A stretch of DNA of 46,382 bases from an uncultured Prevotella sp. (GCA_937906495.1 CALCVT010000016.1:1-46382), one strand, 5' to 3'. Counted from the stretch's first letter, positions 25,223 to 34,144 are shown. The notes: generated by a model not told the origin, from the sequence alone. Translations and numbers: made by a program.

Positions 25223-26689
25223 GTGGTAAACTACCGCCAACTATTCAAGACGACCGGCCTGCTCGGCAGTGTGCAGGCACTCTACATAGCCATAGCCGTA
25301 CTGCGCAACAAAGTAACGGCCGTGCTGATTGGCCCGCTGGGAATGGGTATGGCCGAACTCTACTTGCGCGCACTCGACCTCGTGGCCAACAGCACTAACA
25401 TGGGCTTAGGTTCGAGCGCAGTCAAGGTACTCTCCGAAACCTACGAGCAGGCAAGCAACGGCGATGCAGACGCCCAAAAAACAGTTAACGAACAAATTAA
25501 ACTAATACGCACCTGGGTATTGATGACAGGCCTTTTAGGCATGTTAGTCTGCATTACCTGCGCACCACTCATCAGTTTGCTAGCCACCAACAACGACACG
25601 CACACCAATTACTTCCGGCTCATGTCGCCCATTGTGCTTTGGTCTACGCTGATGGGCGGCGAAATTGCCATTCTCAAAGCCACCCGCCAACTTAAATGGC
25701 TGGCATTAGCCTCTACACTCGGGGGCATTTCGACACTGGCCATCAGCGCGCCTATTTACTACCTATGGGACATGAAAGGCATCGGACCTGTGCTTTTCAT
25801 GACCTCCCTTGCCACCTTCTTTTTCAACCTATACGGCACCTGCCGCCGCTATCCCTACCGCGTAGGGCCCTTTAACGGCCCCTTCTTGCGCCGGGGCATT
25901 CCGCTGTTGCGCCTTGGCGCGGCTTTTGTGGTGGCCGGCGTCATGACAACCGGAGCCGAAATGCTCATACGAGCCGCCATCATCCGCAGCACCGACGGCC
26001 TGTCGGTTGTGGGCTACTATGCTGCAGGTTACACACTTACCGCCAGCTATGCACGCATGATATTTGTGGCTATGGATGCCGACTATTTTCCGCGACTCTC
26101 GGCCATCTGTAATCATGTACGCCCAACCAATATACTTGTAAACCGCCAAATAAACACACTGATTGTGCTTATGGCGCCTTTTCTCATCGCTTTTTGCCTG
26201 GGATTACCGCTCATCATCCGTATTCTCTATACTAACGACTTTCTGAACATCATTCCCATGGTTATCTGTGCTGCTCCCTTTATGTACTTCAAGGCTATTT
26301 ACACACCGATAGCCTATCTGGCACTGGCGCGGGGCGACTCGTTCCGTTACATGCTAATGGAGCTGACGTACGATGTGGTATTCTGTCTTTCAGTCATTGC
26401 GGGCTACATTCATTTAGGCCTGGTGGGCGCAGGCATCGGTCTGACGGTGGCCAATCTGTTCGACCTCTTCTTTGTTCACATGGTATACCGCCATTATTAT
26501 GGCTTCCGCATGAACCAAAGCACCATGCTGCGCTGCATTTTCCTGTTCGTTCTGCTCATTACAGGACTGCTTGCAGCTTACATCCCCGACCGCCTGCCGC
26601 GCTACGGAATAGGCACCTTATCGCTGGTCATGACCATTCCGGTGGTATGGCCTATTTTAAAGAAACTCAAACGCAAAGGAAACAATTAA
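25223..26689 (+). CDS. Wzx-type polysaccharide flippase (MATE/MOP superfamily)
   Basis: A 488-residue protein with about 12-14 membrane helices, resembling O-antigen translocases and oligosaccharide flippases (GSVQALYIAIAVLRNKVTAV, GPLGMGMAELYLRALDL). These move lipid-linked sugar units across the inner membrane. The start is a GTG at 25223 (VNYRQLFKTTGLLGS follows); I see no ATG giving a better N-terminus. It is 54 bases after folK-GNAT, so it may be cotranscribed. No glycosyltransferases lie nearby, so its polysaccharide cannot be named. A very strong hairpin ends the unit. Confidence 0.85.
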   Translation: MVNYRQLFKTTGLLGSVQALYIAIAVLRNKVTAVLIGPLGMGMAELYLRALDLVANSTNMGLGSSAVKVLSETYEQASNGDADAQKTVNEQIKLIRTWVLMTGLLGMLVCITCAPLISLLATNNDTHTNYFRLMSPIVLWSTLMGGEIAILKATRQLKWLALASTLGGISTLAISAPIYYLWDMKGIGPVLFMTSLATFFFNLYGTCRRYPYRVGPFNGPFLRRGIPLLRLGAAFVVAGVMTTGAEMLIRAAIIRSTDGLSVVGYYAAGYTLTASYARMIFVAMDADYFPRLSAICNHVRPTNILVNRQINTLIVLMAPFLIAFCLGLPLIIRILYTNDFLNIIPMVICAAPFMYFKAIYTPIAYLALARGDSFRYMLMELTYDVVFCLSVIAGYIHLGLVGAGIGLTVANLFDLFFVHMVYRHYYGFRMNQSTMLRCIFLFVLLITGLLAAYIPDRLPRYGIGTLSLVMTIPVVWPILKKLKRKGNN

Positions 26690-26698
26690 CAACTGCCG

Positions 26699-26756
26699 AT
26701 AAATCCGTTGAGGGCGGGCGCATTAAATGATATGCGCCCGCCCTCAACGGATTTAT
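26699..26756. terminator. Very long perfect hairpin between converging genes
   Basis: Twenty-five-base perfectly complementary arms (26699-26723 and 26732-26756, core GTTGAGGGCGGGCGCAT) around an eight-base loop. It lies between the plus-strand flippase gene and the minus-strand secreted-protein gene and probably ends both transcripts. TAAAAG follows on the plus strand. Confidence 0.75.
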
Positions 26757-26829
26757 AAAAGTAGCTGTCCCACATTACCTGCACAAACTATAAGACATAA
26801 ACGGCGATGGAGGATAAACAGCATACAAA

Positions 26830-27465
26830 CTATTCAGTTAAAGTGATAGAAATGGCTTTGAGCAAAGCCGAAGGCTGAACCATAGCTGGCGATAAGGGCA
26901 ACTCACCACGAGTTTCATACAATTTATCCAGTTTTTGAGCTGTTACTGGAGTAAGTTCAACTGTATAGTCACTCAACATAAGTCCGTAAGCACAGCCTGG
27001 GGCACTGATAATGAGTGGACCCTCAGATACTATAACCTTAAACTTATCTTTTGCAACTGCTTCTGAAAAACTCATACCAACCTCGTATTTACAATCTTCA
27101 GTTTGCGCACCTATTGCATATACATTGATTGAATAAATGTTGTTGTCTGCATCCAAAAAAGCTTCGGCTACCAGTTGGTTGCGCAACTTAAACTGATAGC
27201 AATCGCCCATATCACCCATCTCATCCTGTTCAAAGGTATAACTGTCGTAAAGGCCATCAACCTTAGCCGGAATAGCGCTTCTGCTCATACCCAACAGAAT
27301 AGGGCCTATACCCTGAGGCGTAATAAAAGGCATAGATGTATTATTTACTACGCTTTGTTTTTGCATTACTATCAAAGCATCTGCCAATGCTGTTGCTGTT
27401 GCTGAAACCATACTGTTACCACTGGCCAAAACCATAGCCACAGCTATTAAACCTGTTCTTTTCAT
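26830..27465 (-). CDS. Secreted protein of unknown function
   Basis: A 211-residue protein with an N-terminal signal peptide (MKRTGLIAVAMVLASGNSMV, cleavage near SATA). The mature part opens with PFITPQGIGPILLGMSRSAIP, a pattern recalling small periplasmic proteins with a G-x-G-P-I-x-x-GM start, followed by beta-rich segments. It holds three cysteines in the mature part (DCYQF, EDCKYE, APGCAYG). I do not recognise the family. It is a single gene with its own start; the HAD gene downstream in map order is read in a separate unit about 100 bases away. Confidence 0.7.
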   Translation of the reverse strand: MKRTGLIAVAMVLASGNSMVSATATALADALIVMQKQSVVNNTSMPFITPQGIGPILLGMSRSAIPAKVDGLYDSYTFEQDEMGDMGDCYQFKLRNQLVAEAFLDADNNIYSINVYAIGAQTEDCKYEVGMSFSEAVAKDKFKVIVSEGPLIISAPGCAYGLMLSDYTVELTPVTAQKLDKLYETRGELPLSPAMVQPSALLKAISITLTE

Positions 27466-27578
27466 AGTACCTCTTATCTGGTGTTATATTAATAAAATAA
27501 GTGAATTTAAGACAACTTTTGTGATAGTTTATATAAATACATAATGCTGCAGATAGAGTGAAACGGACAATTAAAAGT

Positions 27579-28382
27579 TTACATCAATGCTGTGAGCGCT
27601 TCGGCTATACCATCCTCTTCGTTCGAGAGGGTGATATAATCGGCCTCGGCCCGAACCTCGGGTACAGCGTTACCCATAGCCACTCCCATACCGGCCATTC
27701 GCAGCATGGTCAGGTCGTTGTATCCATCGCCAAAGGCAATAATATCGGAGGGAGTGAGCTGCAGGTGAGCAAGCAGCCGTTGCAACGAAAGCGCCTTATC
27801 GATTCCCTTCGGCACAAGTTCCACAAAGAAGGGCGCCGAACGGAACACGTCCATGCGACCCGACAATTGTTCAGCCAGTTCTACTTCGGCCAATTTCATC
27901 TTTTCGGGGTCGCCGGTCAGGAGGAGTTTTACGGGATTAGCCTCCAGGCAATCGGGCAAATACTTCACGCCCCGAATCTTCATTTTGTTGATGCGGGCCT
28001 CCTCGAGCACATATTCGTCATCGGGTTTCTCGGTTACGATGACATTGCCGTCGTACCCCAGCAAGGCATAGCCGTGGGCTTGTGCATAGTCGTAAATTTG
28101 AGGAATGACTCCATCGGGCAGATACTTGGCATAGAGTTCATGGCGGGTTTTCCAGTCAACGATTTTGGCCCCATTGTACGAGAGTAAATAGCCTCCAAGT
28201 TTATCGAGTTTCAAGCAGTCGGCAACCGGCTCCATACCAAAGGTTGGACGTCCCGATGCCAACACTACAATAACACCTTCGGCTATACACTGTAGCAAGG
28301 TCCGAAGGGTACGGGGCGTTACTTCTTTTTGATGGTTTGTAAGTGTTCCGTCAAGGTCGAGTGCGATAACTTTATATTTCAT
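27579..28382 (-). CDS. Cof-type HAD-superfamily phosphatase
   Basis: A 267-residue haloacid-dehalogenase phosphatase of the Cof/YbjI group (C2B cap), usually acting on sugar phosphates or flavin and nucleotide phosphates. Motif I is LDLDGTLT (Asp9 nucleophile, Asp11). Motif II is VVLASGRP, motif III includes KGIDKALSLQRLL, and motif IV is FGDGYNDLTML. I chose the ATG at 28382 (MKYKVIALDLDG), the usual start so close to motif I. It begins 10 bases after the SpoU methyltransferase stop, so the two form an operon. Substrate not predictable. Confidence 0.9.
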   Translation of the reverse strand: MKYKVIALDLDGTLTNHQKEVTPRTLRTLLQCIAEGVIVVLASGRPTFGMEPVADCLKLDKLGGYLLSYNGAKIVDWKTRHELYAKYLPDGVIPQIYDYAQAHGYALLGYDGNVIVTEKPDDEYVLEEARINKMKIRGVKYLPDCLEANPVKLLLTGDPEKMKLAEVELAEQLSGRMDVFRSAPFFVELVPKGIDKALSLQRLLAHLQLTPSDIIAFGDGYNDLTMLRMAGMGVAMGNAVPEVRAEADYITLSNEEDGIAEALTALM

Positions 28383-28392
28383 AATGGTGTGA

Positions 28393-28926
28393 TTAAATTT
28401 TGACAAATTGACGCATAGCTTCCCACATTACTATACCTGCTGTTACACTCACATTCATGGAGTGCTTGGTGCCGAACTGTGGGATTTCGAGTGCCTGGTT
28501 ACAGCGGTCAACCACTGCCTGCTGCACACCTTTCACTTCGTTGCCCATCACCAGGGCATAACGCTTGGAGGTATCGAATCGGAAGTCGCCCAACTTCAGA
28601 CTTCCGTCCACCTGTTCGACAGCCAGCACCACGTAACCGGCTTGCTGCAATTCGTCGACCGCATCGAGTGTATCAGCAAAATATTTCCAGGCCACCGAGT
28701 CCTCGGCTCCCAGAGCCGTCTTGTGAATTTCGGCCGACGGAGGGGTAGCCGTCAAGCCACACATATAGACCCCCTCTAACCGGAAGGCATCGGCCGTACG
28801 CAACACACTGCCCACATTGTGCAAGGAACGGATATTATCGAGCACCATAACCAGGGGCAGTTTTTCGGAACGCCGAAACGTTTCAATGTCGATGCGGTTT
28901 AAATCTTCAATAGTTAACTTACGCAT
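28393..28926 (-). CDS. SpoU/TrmH-family RNA methyltransferase
   Basis: A 177-residue S-adenosylmethionine-dependent RNA 2'-O-methyltransferase of the knotted SPOUT class. Motif 1 is NIRSLHNVGSVLRTADAF (31-48), motif 2 VMGNEVKGV and motif 3 IPQFGTKHSMNVSVTAGI. It lacks the extra N-terminal substrate-binding domain of RlmB, so the target could be tRNA or rRNA and is not predictable. It is the first gene of a two-gene minus-strand operon with the HAD phosphatase, and it points away from the proposed replication origin. Confidence 0.88.
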   Translation of the reverse strand: MRKLTIEDLNRIDIETFRRSEKLPLVMVLDNIRSLHNVGSVLRTADAFRLEGVYMCGLTATPPSAEIHKTALGAEDSVAWKYFADTLDAVDELQQAGYVVLAVEQVDGSLKLGDFRFDTSKRYALVMGNEVKGVQQAVVDRCNQALEIPQFGTKHSMNVSVTAGIVMWEAMRQFVKI

Positions 28927-28954
28927 ATTGCTTGCTATATTTTTCGCTTTTAAT

Positions 28955-28996
28955 TAAAGGGTGCAGAACTTTATACACGGCATGTAAATCTTTTAG
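28955..28996 (-). repeat. 21-bp tandem motif pair, site 4
   Basis: On the minus strand, head-to-tail copies at 28996-28976 (CTAAAAGATTTACATGCC) and 28975-28955 (TATAAAGTTCTGCACCC), exact 21-base period. They lie 29 bases before the SpoU gene start, so inside its promoter or leader. Confidence 0.5.
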
Positions 28997-29074
28997 CATC
29001 CCACCTATTTATGCGGTACAGCCAACCTGATTTTACGCTTTACACAACTTTTATTCCCCTTCCTTTGTTCTTAG

Positions 29075-29120
29075 TAAAACTCCGGCCATACCTTTATCTG
29101 AAATAAGGGATGGAGTTTTA
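29075..29120. terminator. Orphan hairpin left of the origin region
   Basis: Arms TAAAACTCC and GGAGTTTTA (29075-29083, 29112-29120) extend inward through CCAT and ATGG with a few mismatches. TTTTATTT follows on the plus strand. No plus-strand gene lies before it. It could end an unseen small RNA or shield the origin from transcription. Confidence 0.45.
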
Positions 29121-29199
29121 TTTAAAGCAACTTCGTATTGCCGCATTCCGTGTACAATCATACACCCCTAAGGTATACAAAAATCAACGGCGAAGATAC

Positions 29200-29710
29200 G
29201 AATTTATTGTGGAAAAACATGTTTATAACAAGTGTAAAAGCTGTTGAAATAACTGAGAATAACTATCAGACAATGCTGTTTGAAACCGACAGAATGCTAT
29301 CCACAAGTAAACAAGCTTATACACGGTTTTTCCTTATCTTACTCCACAAAAAACGGGAATGTAAAAACAACTTTTTTATACCCGATGTAGTTATCCACAG
29401 GGTGTGGATAAAAAAACATAGATTTAGCGAGAAACCTTCTAAATACAAGAGTTTTAAAAATAGAAGCTATGTGGAAAAAAATGTGAGTAAACCGCACTCA
29501 AACGTTGATAACGAAATGAACAAATTTTAGCCCATTAAAGTATCCACACTTTCCACAGGCAATCTTATATATCATGGGTAACATTTTTATTAAGAAACAA
29601 TTAAAAAGAAAAAATATAAGATTAATAAAGGGATTTGATAATCGTTGTGGAAAAGCAAGCACTGCAAAACTTTTATAGCGCCCAACGTAAAAGGTTTCAG
29701 TGCTTGCTGC
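29200..29710. other. oriC: Probable chromosomal replication origin (oriC)
   Basis: DnaA-box-like nonamers cluster here: TGTGGAAAA 29208, CTATCCACA 29297, TTATACACG 29317, TTATCCACA 29391 (perfect), TGTGGATAA 29403 (perfect, inverted), TGTGGAAAA 29470, GTATCCACA 29540, CTTTCCACA 29549 and TGTGGAAAA 29646. An AT-rich block at about 29561-29640 could be the unwinding element. A 55-base hairpin (AGCAAGCACTG arms, 29654-29708) closes the region. Plus-strand composition changes from C-rich on the left to G-rich on the right around here, and the flanking genes diverge. No gene is supported between 28927 and 29909; an open frame across 29138-29530 consists largely of the box cluster. dnaA is not in the window, which is not unusual in this phylum. 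Confidence 0.65.
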
Positions 29711-29756
29711 ATGCATACATTGTTCTATGGCAATACGTAGTTTGTAATGGTTGTAA

Positions 29757-29805
29757 AAAAAGAGTGTTGTTGCGCTATCATAAGCGCTTGTGCAGCCCTC
29801 TTTTT
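29757..29805. terminator. Bidirectional terminator-like hairpin right of the origin region
   Basis: AAAAAGAG (29757-29764) and CTCTTTTT (29798-29805) enclose an inner GCGCT/AGCGC stem. Both sides carry T-runs, so it could stop transcription from either direction between the origin candidate and uvrA. Confidence 0.5.
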
Positions 29806-29880
29806 ATAGCGTAGACATGCTGCATGATAAATGCATGACTAAAAAAGCGTGTTTTCCTTTTTCCTCTCTTTAGATTGGCG

Positions 29881-29888
29881 TATCTTTG
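29881..29888 (+). promoter_or_regulatory. -7 element of uvrA
   Basis: TATCTTTG matches the Bacteroidetes -7 consensus 21 bases before the uvrA ATG. The -33 region (TTTTCC around 29853) is poor. The box overlaps an in-frame TTG, which argues against starting uvrA there. Confidence 0.45.
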
Positions 29889-29909
29889 TCTCTCTTTAAG
29901 AGTAGTAAA

Positions 29910-32726
29910 ATGAACGAATCGATACGTCTGAAAGGAGCCAGGGTAAACAACCTGAAGCATATAGATTTAGAAATTCCGCGCGAAAAACTCATAGTCGTCA
30001 CCGGTCTTTCAGGATCGGGCAAGTCGTCGTTGGCATTCGACACCCTGTATGCCGAGGGTCAGCGCCGCTATGTAGAAAGCCTTTCGGCCTATGCGCGCCA
30101 GTTCCTTGGGCGCATGCATAAGCCCGAGTGTGATTATATCAAAGGCTTGCCTCCGGCCATTGCCATCGAACAGAAAGTAACAAGCCGTAACCCGCGCTCT
30201 ACGGTAGGTACGAGTACCGAAATCTACGAGTACCTCCGTTTGCTCTTTGCGCGCGTAGGACATACCTTTTCGCCCATCAGCGGTATGGAAGTTAAGCGTC
30301 ACACGGTGCAAGACGTCATAGATTGTGCCCTGTCGTACTCCGAAGGAACCCGTTTCACTATTCTGGCCCCCTTACGTGTGCGTCAGCAGCGTAGCCTTAC
30401 CGAGCAGTTAGAAATAAACCTGCAGCAAGGACTTTCGCGTTTGGATGTAGACGGTGAGATGGTGCGTATTGAAGATTATTTGTCACGTGCCGAAGCACCG
30501 GTTGATACACCTTATTTACTCATTGACCGTCTTTCTGTCAGCCGGGCCAAGGATACACTAACCCGTATGGCCGACTCTATCGAAACCGCCCTCTTCGAAG
30601 GTGATGGCGAGTGTTTGCTGCGATTTTATCCTGCCCGCATTCTTCACACCTTCAGTACCCGTTTCGAAGCCGACGGCATGACCTTTCGCGAACCTGACGA
30701 CAATATGTTTTCGTTTAACTCTCCGCTTGGCGCCTGCGAACGCTGCGAAGGCTTTGGCCGTGTAATGGGTATAGATGAACATCTTGTTATTCCCGACTCG
30801 TCTAAGAGTATATACGACGGAGCCGTAGTGTGTTGGCGAGGAGAGAAAATGGGAGTTTGGAAAGACGAATTTATCCGCCGTGTTGCAAACAAGGATTTTC
30901 CGATATTCGAACCCTATTTCAAACTGAGCCGCAAACAAAAAGACATACTCTGGTATGGTGATGATGCAGAGAAATCTCTGCCCGAAGAGGAGCAGGTGAG
31001 CATCGACGCATTCTTTCGTATGCTCGCTCGCAACCAGTATAAAATACAGTATCGCGTAATGTTAGCCCGTTACCGGGGCAAAACGGAATGTCCTGTATGC
31101 CGTGGCACACGATTGCGTCCGGAGGCCGAATATGTTAAGGTTGGTGGACGTTCCATCACCGAACTTGTGCGTATGCCGGTAAAGGCTTTGTTGCCTTTTT
31201 TTGAGGAGTTGCAGCTTTCAGACCACGATGCTCAGGTTGCAAAACGCCTGCTGTCCGAAATAACCAGCCGTTTGCGGTTTCTGTCGGAGGTAGGTCTTGA
31301 TTACTTAACCCTCGACCGCTTGTCGAATAGCCTTTCGGGTGGCGAAAGCCAGCGTATAAACTTAGCAACTTCGCTTGGTTCGTCGTTGGTAGGTTCGCTT
31401 TATATACTTGACGAGCCAAGCATTGGATTGCATCCGCGCGACACCGATCGCCTGATACGAGTGCTTAAATCTCTCCGCGACTTAGGCAACACTGTCATTG
31501 TAGTAGAGCACGATGAGGAGATTATGAGACAGGCTGACTGGCTAATTGATATTGGTCCGGAGGCAGGCCGATTGGGCGGAAAAGTAGTGTTTGAAGGTCG
31601 ACCCGACGATACCTCAAAAGCTACTCTTATTGATGAGAAAAATATTTACATATCGCACACGCTGAATTACCTGTGTGGATTAGAAAAAATCGAAGTCCCT
31701 TCGTCGCGACGTTCATGGAACCGAAGCATTGTGGTAAAGGGGGCCAGAGCCAATAATTTGCAAGGTATTACAGTGGAGTTTCCGCTCGATGTGCTAACGG
31801 TAGTAACCGGTGTAAGCGGTTCAGGAAAGTCAACACTCGTACACGATATTCTTTATCGCGCTTTGCGTCGTGCAAAAGACGAGCCGGCCGACCGCCCGGG
31901 CGAGTTTTTAGGGTTGGAAGGCGACATCGATGCTGTGAATGCGGTAGAGTTTGTAGATCAAAATCCCATAGGCCGTTCGTCGCGTTCCAATCCGGTTACC
32001 TATGTCAAGGCCTACGATGAAATACGCAAGCTTATGGCTGCCCAGCCCCTCTCCAAGCAAATGGAATTTACCCCGGCCTATTTTTCGTTCAACGCTGATG
32101 GAGGCCGTTGCGAGGAGTGTAAAGGCGAAGGCACGGTAAAAGTAGAAATGCAGTTCATGGCCGATTTGGTGTTGACGTGCGAGGCCTGTCATGGTCAGCG
32201 TTTCAAGAGCGAGGTGCTCGATGTGCGCTTTCAAGGAAAGAACATTTGCGATATGCTCGACATGACGGTTAATCAGGCCATCGAGTTTTTTGAAGAGTAC
32301 GGGCAGACTAAAATTGTAGACCGCCTGAAACCTTTGCAGAATGTAGGTTTAGGATATATTAAACTCGGGCAGTCGAGTTCAACCCTCTCGGGTGGTGAAA
32401 ACCAACGCGTAAAGTTGGCCTATTACCTTAGCATGGAGCGTGTGCAACCTACGCTCTTTATATTCGACGAGCCCACCACCGGTTTGCATTTTCACGACAT
32501 CAGCCGTTTGCTCCATGCTTTTAGCGAACTCATAGCACGTGGTCACAGTATTATTGTGATTGAGCATAATCTCGACGTAATAAAGTGTGCCGACTACGTG
32601 ATAGACCTTGGACCCGAAGGTGGTCATGAAGGTGGAAAACTCGTAGCGGCAGGAACGCCAGAGCAGATAGTGCAACACGATAAAGGCTATACGGCCCGTT
32701 ACCTCAAGCCTTGTTTAGAGCAATAA
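29910..32726 (+). CDS. uvrA: Excinuclease ABC subunit A (UvrA)
   Basis: A 938-residue damage-recognition ATPase of nucleotide excision repair, working with UvrB and UvrC. Two ABC ATPase halves are visible: Walker A TGLSGSGKSSLAFD (31-44) and VTGVSGSGKSTLVHD (about 630), signatures LSGGESQRINLA and LSGGENQRVKLA, Walker B ILDEPSIGLHPRD and FDEPTTGLHFHD. Zinc-binding cysteine pairs appear (CERCEGFG, CPVCRGTR, CEECKGEG, CEACHGQR). I chose the ATG at 29910 (MNESIRLKGARVNNLK) because an earlier in-frame TTG lies in the promoter. Length is normal. Coding strand is G/T-rich, as expected for the leading strand right of the origin. Confidence 0.97.
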   Translation: MNESIRLKGARVNNLKHIDLEIPREKLIVVTGLSGSGKSSLAFDTLYAEGQRRYVESLSAYARQFLGRMHKPECDYIKGLPPAIAIEQKVTSRNPRSTVGTSTEIYEYLRLLFARVGHTFSPISGMEVKRHTVQDVIDCALSYSEGTRFTILAPLRVRQQRSLTEQLEINLQQGLSRLDVDGEMVRIEDYLSRAEAPVDTPYLLIDRLSVSRAKDTLTRMADSIETALFEGDGECLLRFYPARILHTFSTRFEADGMTFREPDDNMFSFNSPLGACERCEGFGRVMGIDEHLVIPDSSKSIYDGAVVCWRGEKMGVWKDEFIRRVANKDFPIFEPYFKLSRKQKDILWYGDDAEKSLPEEEQVSIDAFFRMLARNQYKIQYRVMLARYRGKTECPVCRGTRLRPEAEYVKVGGRSITELVRMPVKALLPFFEELQLSDHDAQVAKRLLSEITSRLRFLSEVGLDYLTLDRLSNSLSGGESQRINLATSLGSSLVGSLYILDEPSIGLHPRDTDRLIRVLKSLRDLGNTVIVVEHDEEIMRQADWLIDIGPEAGRLGGKVVFEGRPDDTSKATLIDEKNIYISHTLNYLCGLEKIEVPSSRRSWNRSIVVKGARANNLQGITVEFPLDVLTVVTGVSGSGKSTLVHDILYRALRRAKDEPADRPGEFLGLEGDIDAVNAVEFVDQNPIGRSSRSNPVTYVKAYDEIRKLMAAQPLSKQMEFTPAYFSFNADGGRCEECKGEGTVKVEMQFMADLVLTCEACHGQRFKSEVLDVRFQGKNICDMLDMTVNQAIEFFEEYGQTKIVDRLKPLQNVGLGYIKLGQSSSTLSGGENQRVKLAYYLSMERVQPTLFIFDEPTTGLHFHDISRLLHAFSELIARGHSIIVIEHNLDVIKCADYVIDLGPEGGHEGGKLVAAGTPEQIVQHDKGYTARYLKPCLEQ

Positions 32727-32794
32727 GGCTCAGTGCAGGTTACACTCCAGTTTTTCATTCAAACATATTCAATAAACCTAACGATATAACACTT

Positions 32795-33967
32795 ATGAAC
32801 ATTAAAGGGAAAGTACATTATGTAGGCGTAAACGACCGGGTAAAGCATCGCTTTGAAGGATTGTGGTTCCTGCCCCAGGGAGTGTCGTACAACGCTTATC
32901 TTATTGACGACGAGAAAGGCGTAGCATTGGTCGATACTGTAGACGTAGCCTTCTTTGCAGAATTTCTCGATAAAATCAAAGCCGTTATCGGTGATCGTCC
33001 GATAGACTATTTGATTGTCAATCACATGGAGCCCGACCACTCAGGTTCTTTAAGCCTTATACGCAAGTATTATCCGAATATCCGTTTGGTTGGAAATAAA
33101 AAAACCATGGAGATGATAAAGGGATATTATGGGGCTTGCCAGCCCAACGACTTGGTGGTGGCCGATGGCGATACGCTCGACTTGGGCTACCATAAACTGG
33201 CCTTTTATCTTACCCCCATGCTTCATTGGCCAGAAACCATGATGACCTACGATTCAACCGAAAAAATACTATTCTCGGGCGATGCCTTTGGTTGCTTTGG
33301 TGCATTGAATGGAAATATTATCGATACTCAAATGGATACTGCCGACTACTGGCCCGAGATGGAACGCTACTACGCAGCCATTCTCGGAAAGTTTGGTTCG
33401 CCAGTACAGGCCGGACTTAAAAAGTTGTCTGGTATTGATATTCAGATGATTTGTTCGACCCACGGCCCTGTATGGGTAAACGAAATACCCCGTGCCATCG
33501 AAACTTATCGCCGTTTCTCGGCTGGCGAAACCCAAAAGGGTTTGGTGATATGTTATGGTTCGATGTATGGCAATACACAACGTGTGGCCGAAGCCGTGGC
33601 CGAGGGAGCAGCCGAGGCAGGACTGCGTAAAATCATTGTGCATAACCTCAGTGTATCGCAGCCCTCGTTTGTGCTTGCCGACATTTTCCGATATAGCTCG
33701 TTGGCTATTGGCGGTCCGACATACAATGGTGGTCTCTTTCCGGTGGTTGAAGATTTGCTGAAACGTCTTTGTGGACGTTCAGTAAGTAATCATAAACTGG
33801 GTTTCTTTGGCGGATTTACCTGGAGTGGACAGGCTGTAAAAACTATTGCTGCATACAACGAAAAAATGAAAATGCAGGTAGTTGGCGACCCTGTAGAATG
33901 GAAGCAGGGAGCAGGTAGCGATGCTTTAAGCCAGGCACGCGCTTTGGGTCGTTTACTCTCTGAATAA
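32795..33967 (+). CDS. Flavodiiron protein (FprA-type A-type flavoprotein)
   Basis: A 390-residue cytoplasmic enzyme that reduces oxygen or nitric oxide in anaerobes. The metallo-beta-lactamase-like domain has every diiron ligand: H77-x-E79-x-D81-H82 (NHMEPDHSG), H144 (LHWPE), D163 (FSGDAFG) and H223 (CSTHGPVW). A flavodoxin domain begins near 249 with the FMN loop YGSMYGNTQRVAE and continues with GGPTYNGGLFP and GGFTWSG. No C-terminal rubredoxin or reductase domain is fused, so an external donor is needed. I chose the ATG at 32795 (MNIKGKVHYVG). It follows uvrA by 68 bases and ends in a terminator. Confidence 0.92.
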   Translation: MNIKGKVHYVGVNDRVKHRFEGLWFLPQGVSYNAYLIDDEKGVALVDTVDVAFFAEFLDKIKAVIGDRPIDYLIVNHMEPDHSGSLSLIRKYYPNIRLVGNKKTMEMIKGYYGACQPNDLVVADGDTLDLGYHKLAFYLTPMLHWPETMMTYDSTEKILFSGDAFGCFGALNGNIIDTQMDTADYWPEMERYYAAILGKFGSPVQAGLKKLSGIDIQMICSTHGPVWVNEIPRAIETYRRFSAGETQKGLVICYGSMYGNTQRVAEAVAEGAAEAGLRKIIVHNLSVSQPSFVLADIFRYSSLAIGGPTYNGGLFPVVEDLLKRLCGRSVSNHKLGFFGGFTWSGQAVKTIAAYNEKMKMQVVGDPVEWKQGAGSDALSQARALGRLLSE

Positions 33968-33990
33968 ATTTGCATAATTTTGCAATGTGT

Positions 33991-34049
33991 AAAAAGATAC
34001 TGCCCCCTGTCGTCCAGCAATTGCCTGGAAGGCAGGGGCAGTATCTTTT
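33991..34049 (+). terminator. Terminator of the flavodiiron gene
   Basis: Arms AAAAAGATACTGCCCCCTG (33991-34009) and CAGGGGCAGTATCTTTT (34033-34049) are complementary apart from one bulged C, ending in a T-run. It lies about 25 bases after the stop. The remaining gap to 34362 holds the 21-bp repeat pair and the GH3 upstream region. Confidence 0.8.
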
Positions 34050-34144
34050 GTATTGTTTGCGTACCCGGTGTTGAAGTTGTATGACGTTGGTTGTTTATCG
34101 GGATTCTTTCTGTGCAAACCTGATGCTTGATGTATGGCTATTTA

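Noticed and set aside
27558..28187. A 209-codon plus-strand frame opposite the HAD phosphatase gene
   Set aside because: The HAD motifs are all on the minus strand. The opposite frame gives only His/Gln-rich sequence.
29138..29530. A 130-codon plus-strand frame in the gap before uvrA
   Set aside because: Its codons run through the DnaA-box cluster, its composition is unlike neighbouring genes (Lys/Asn/Phe-rich), and no domain is visible.
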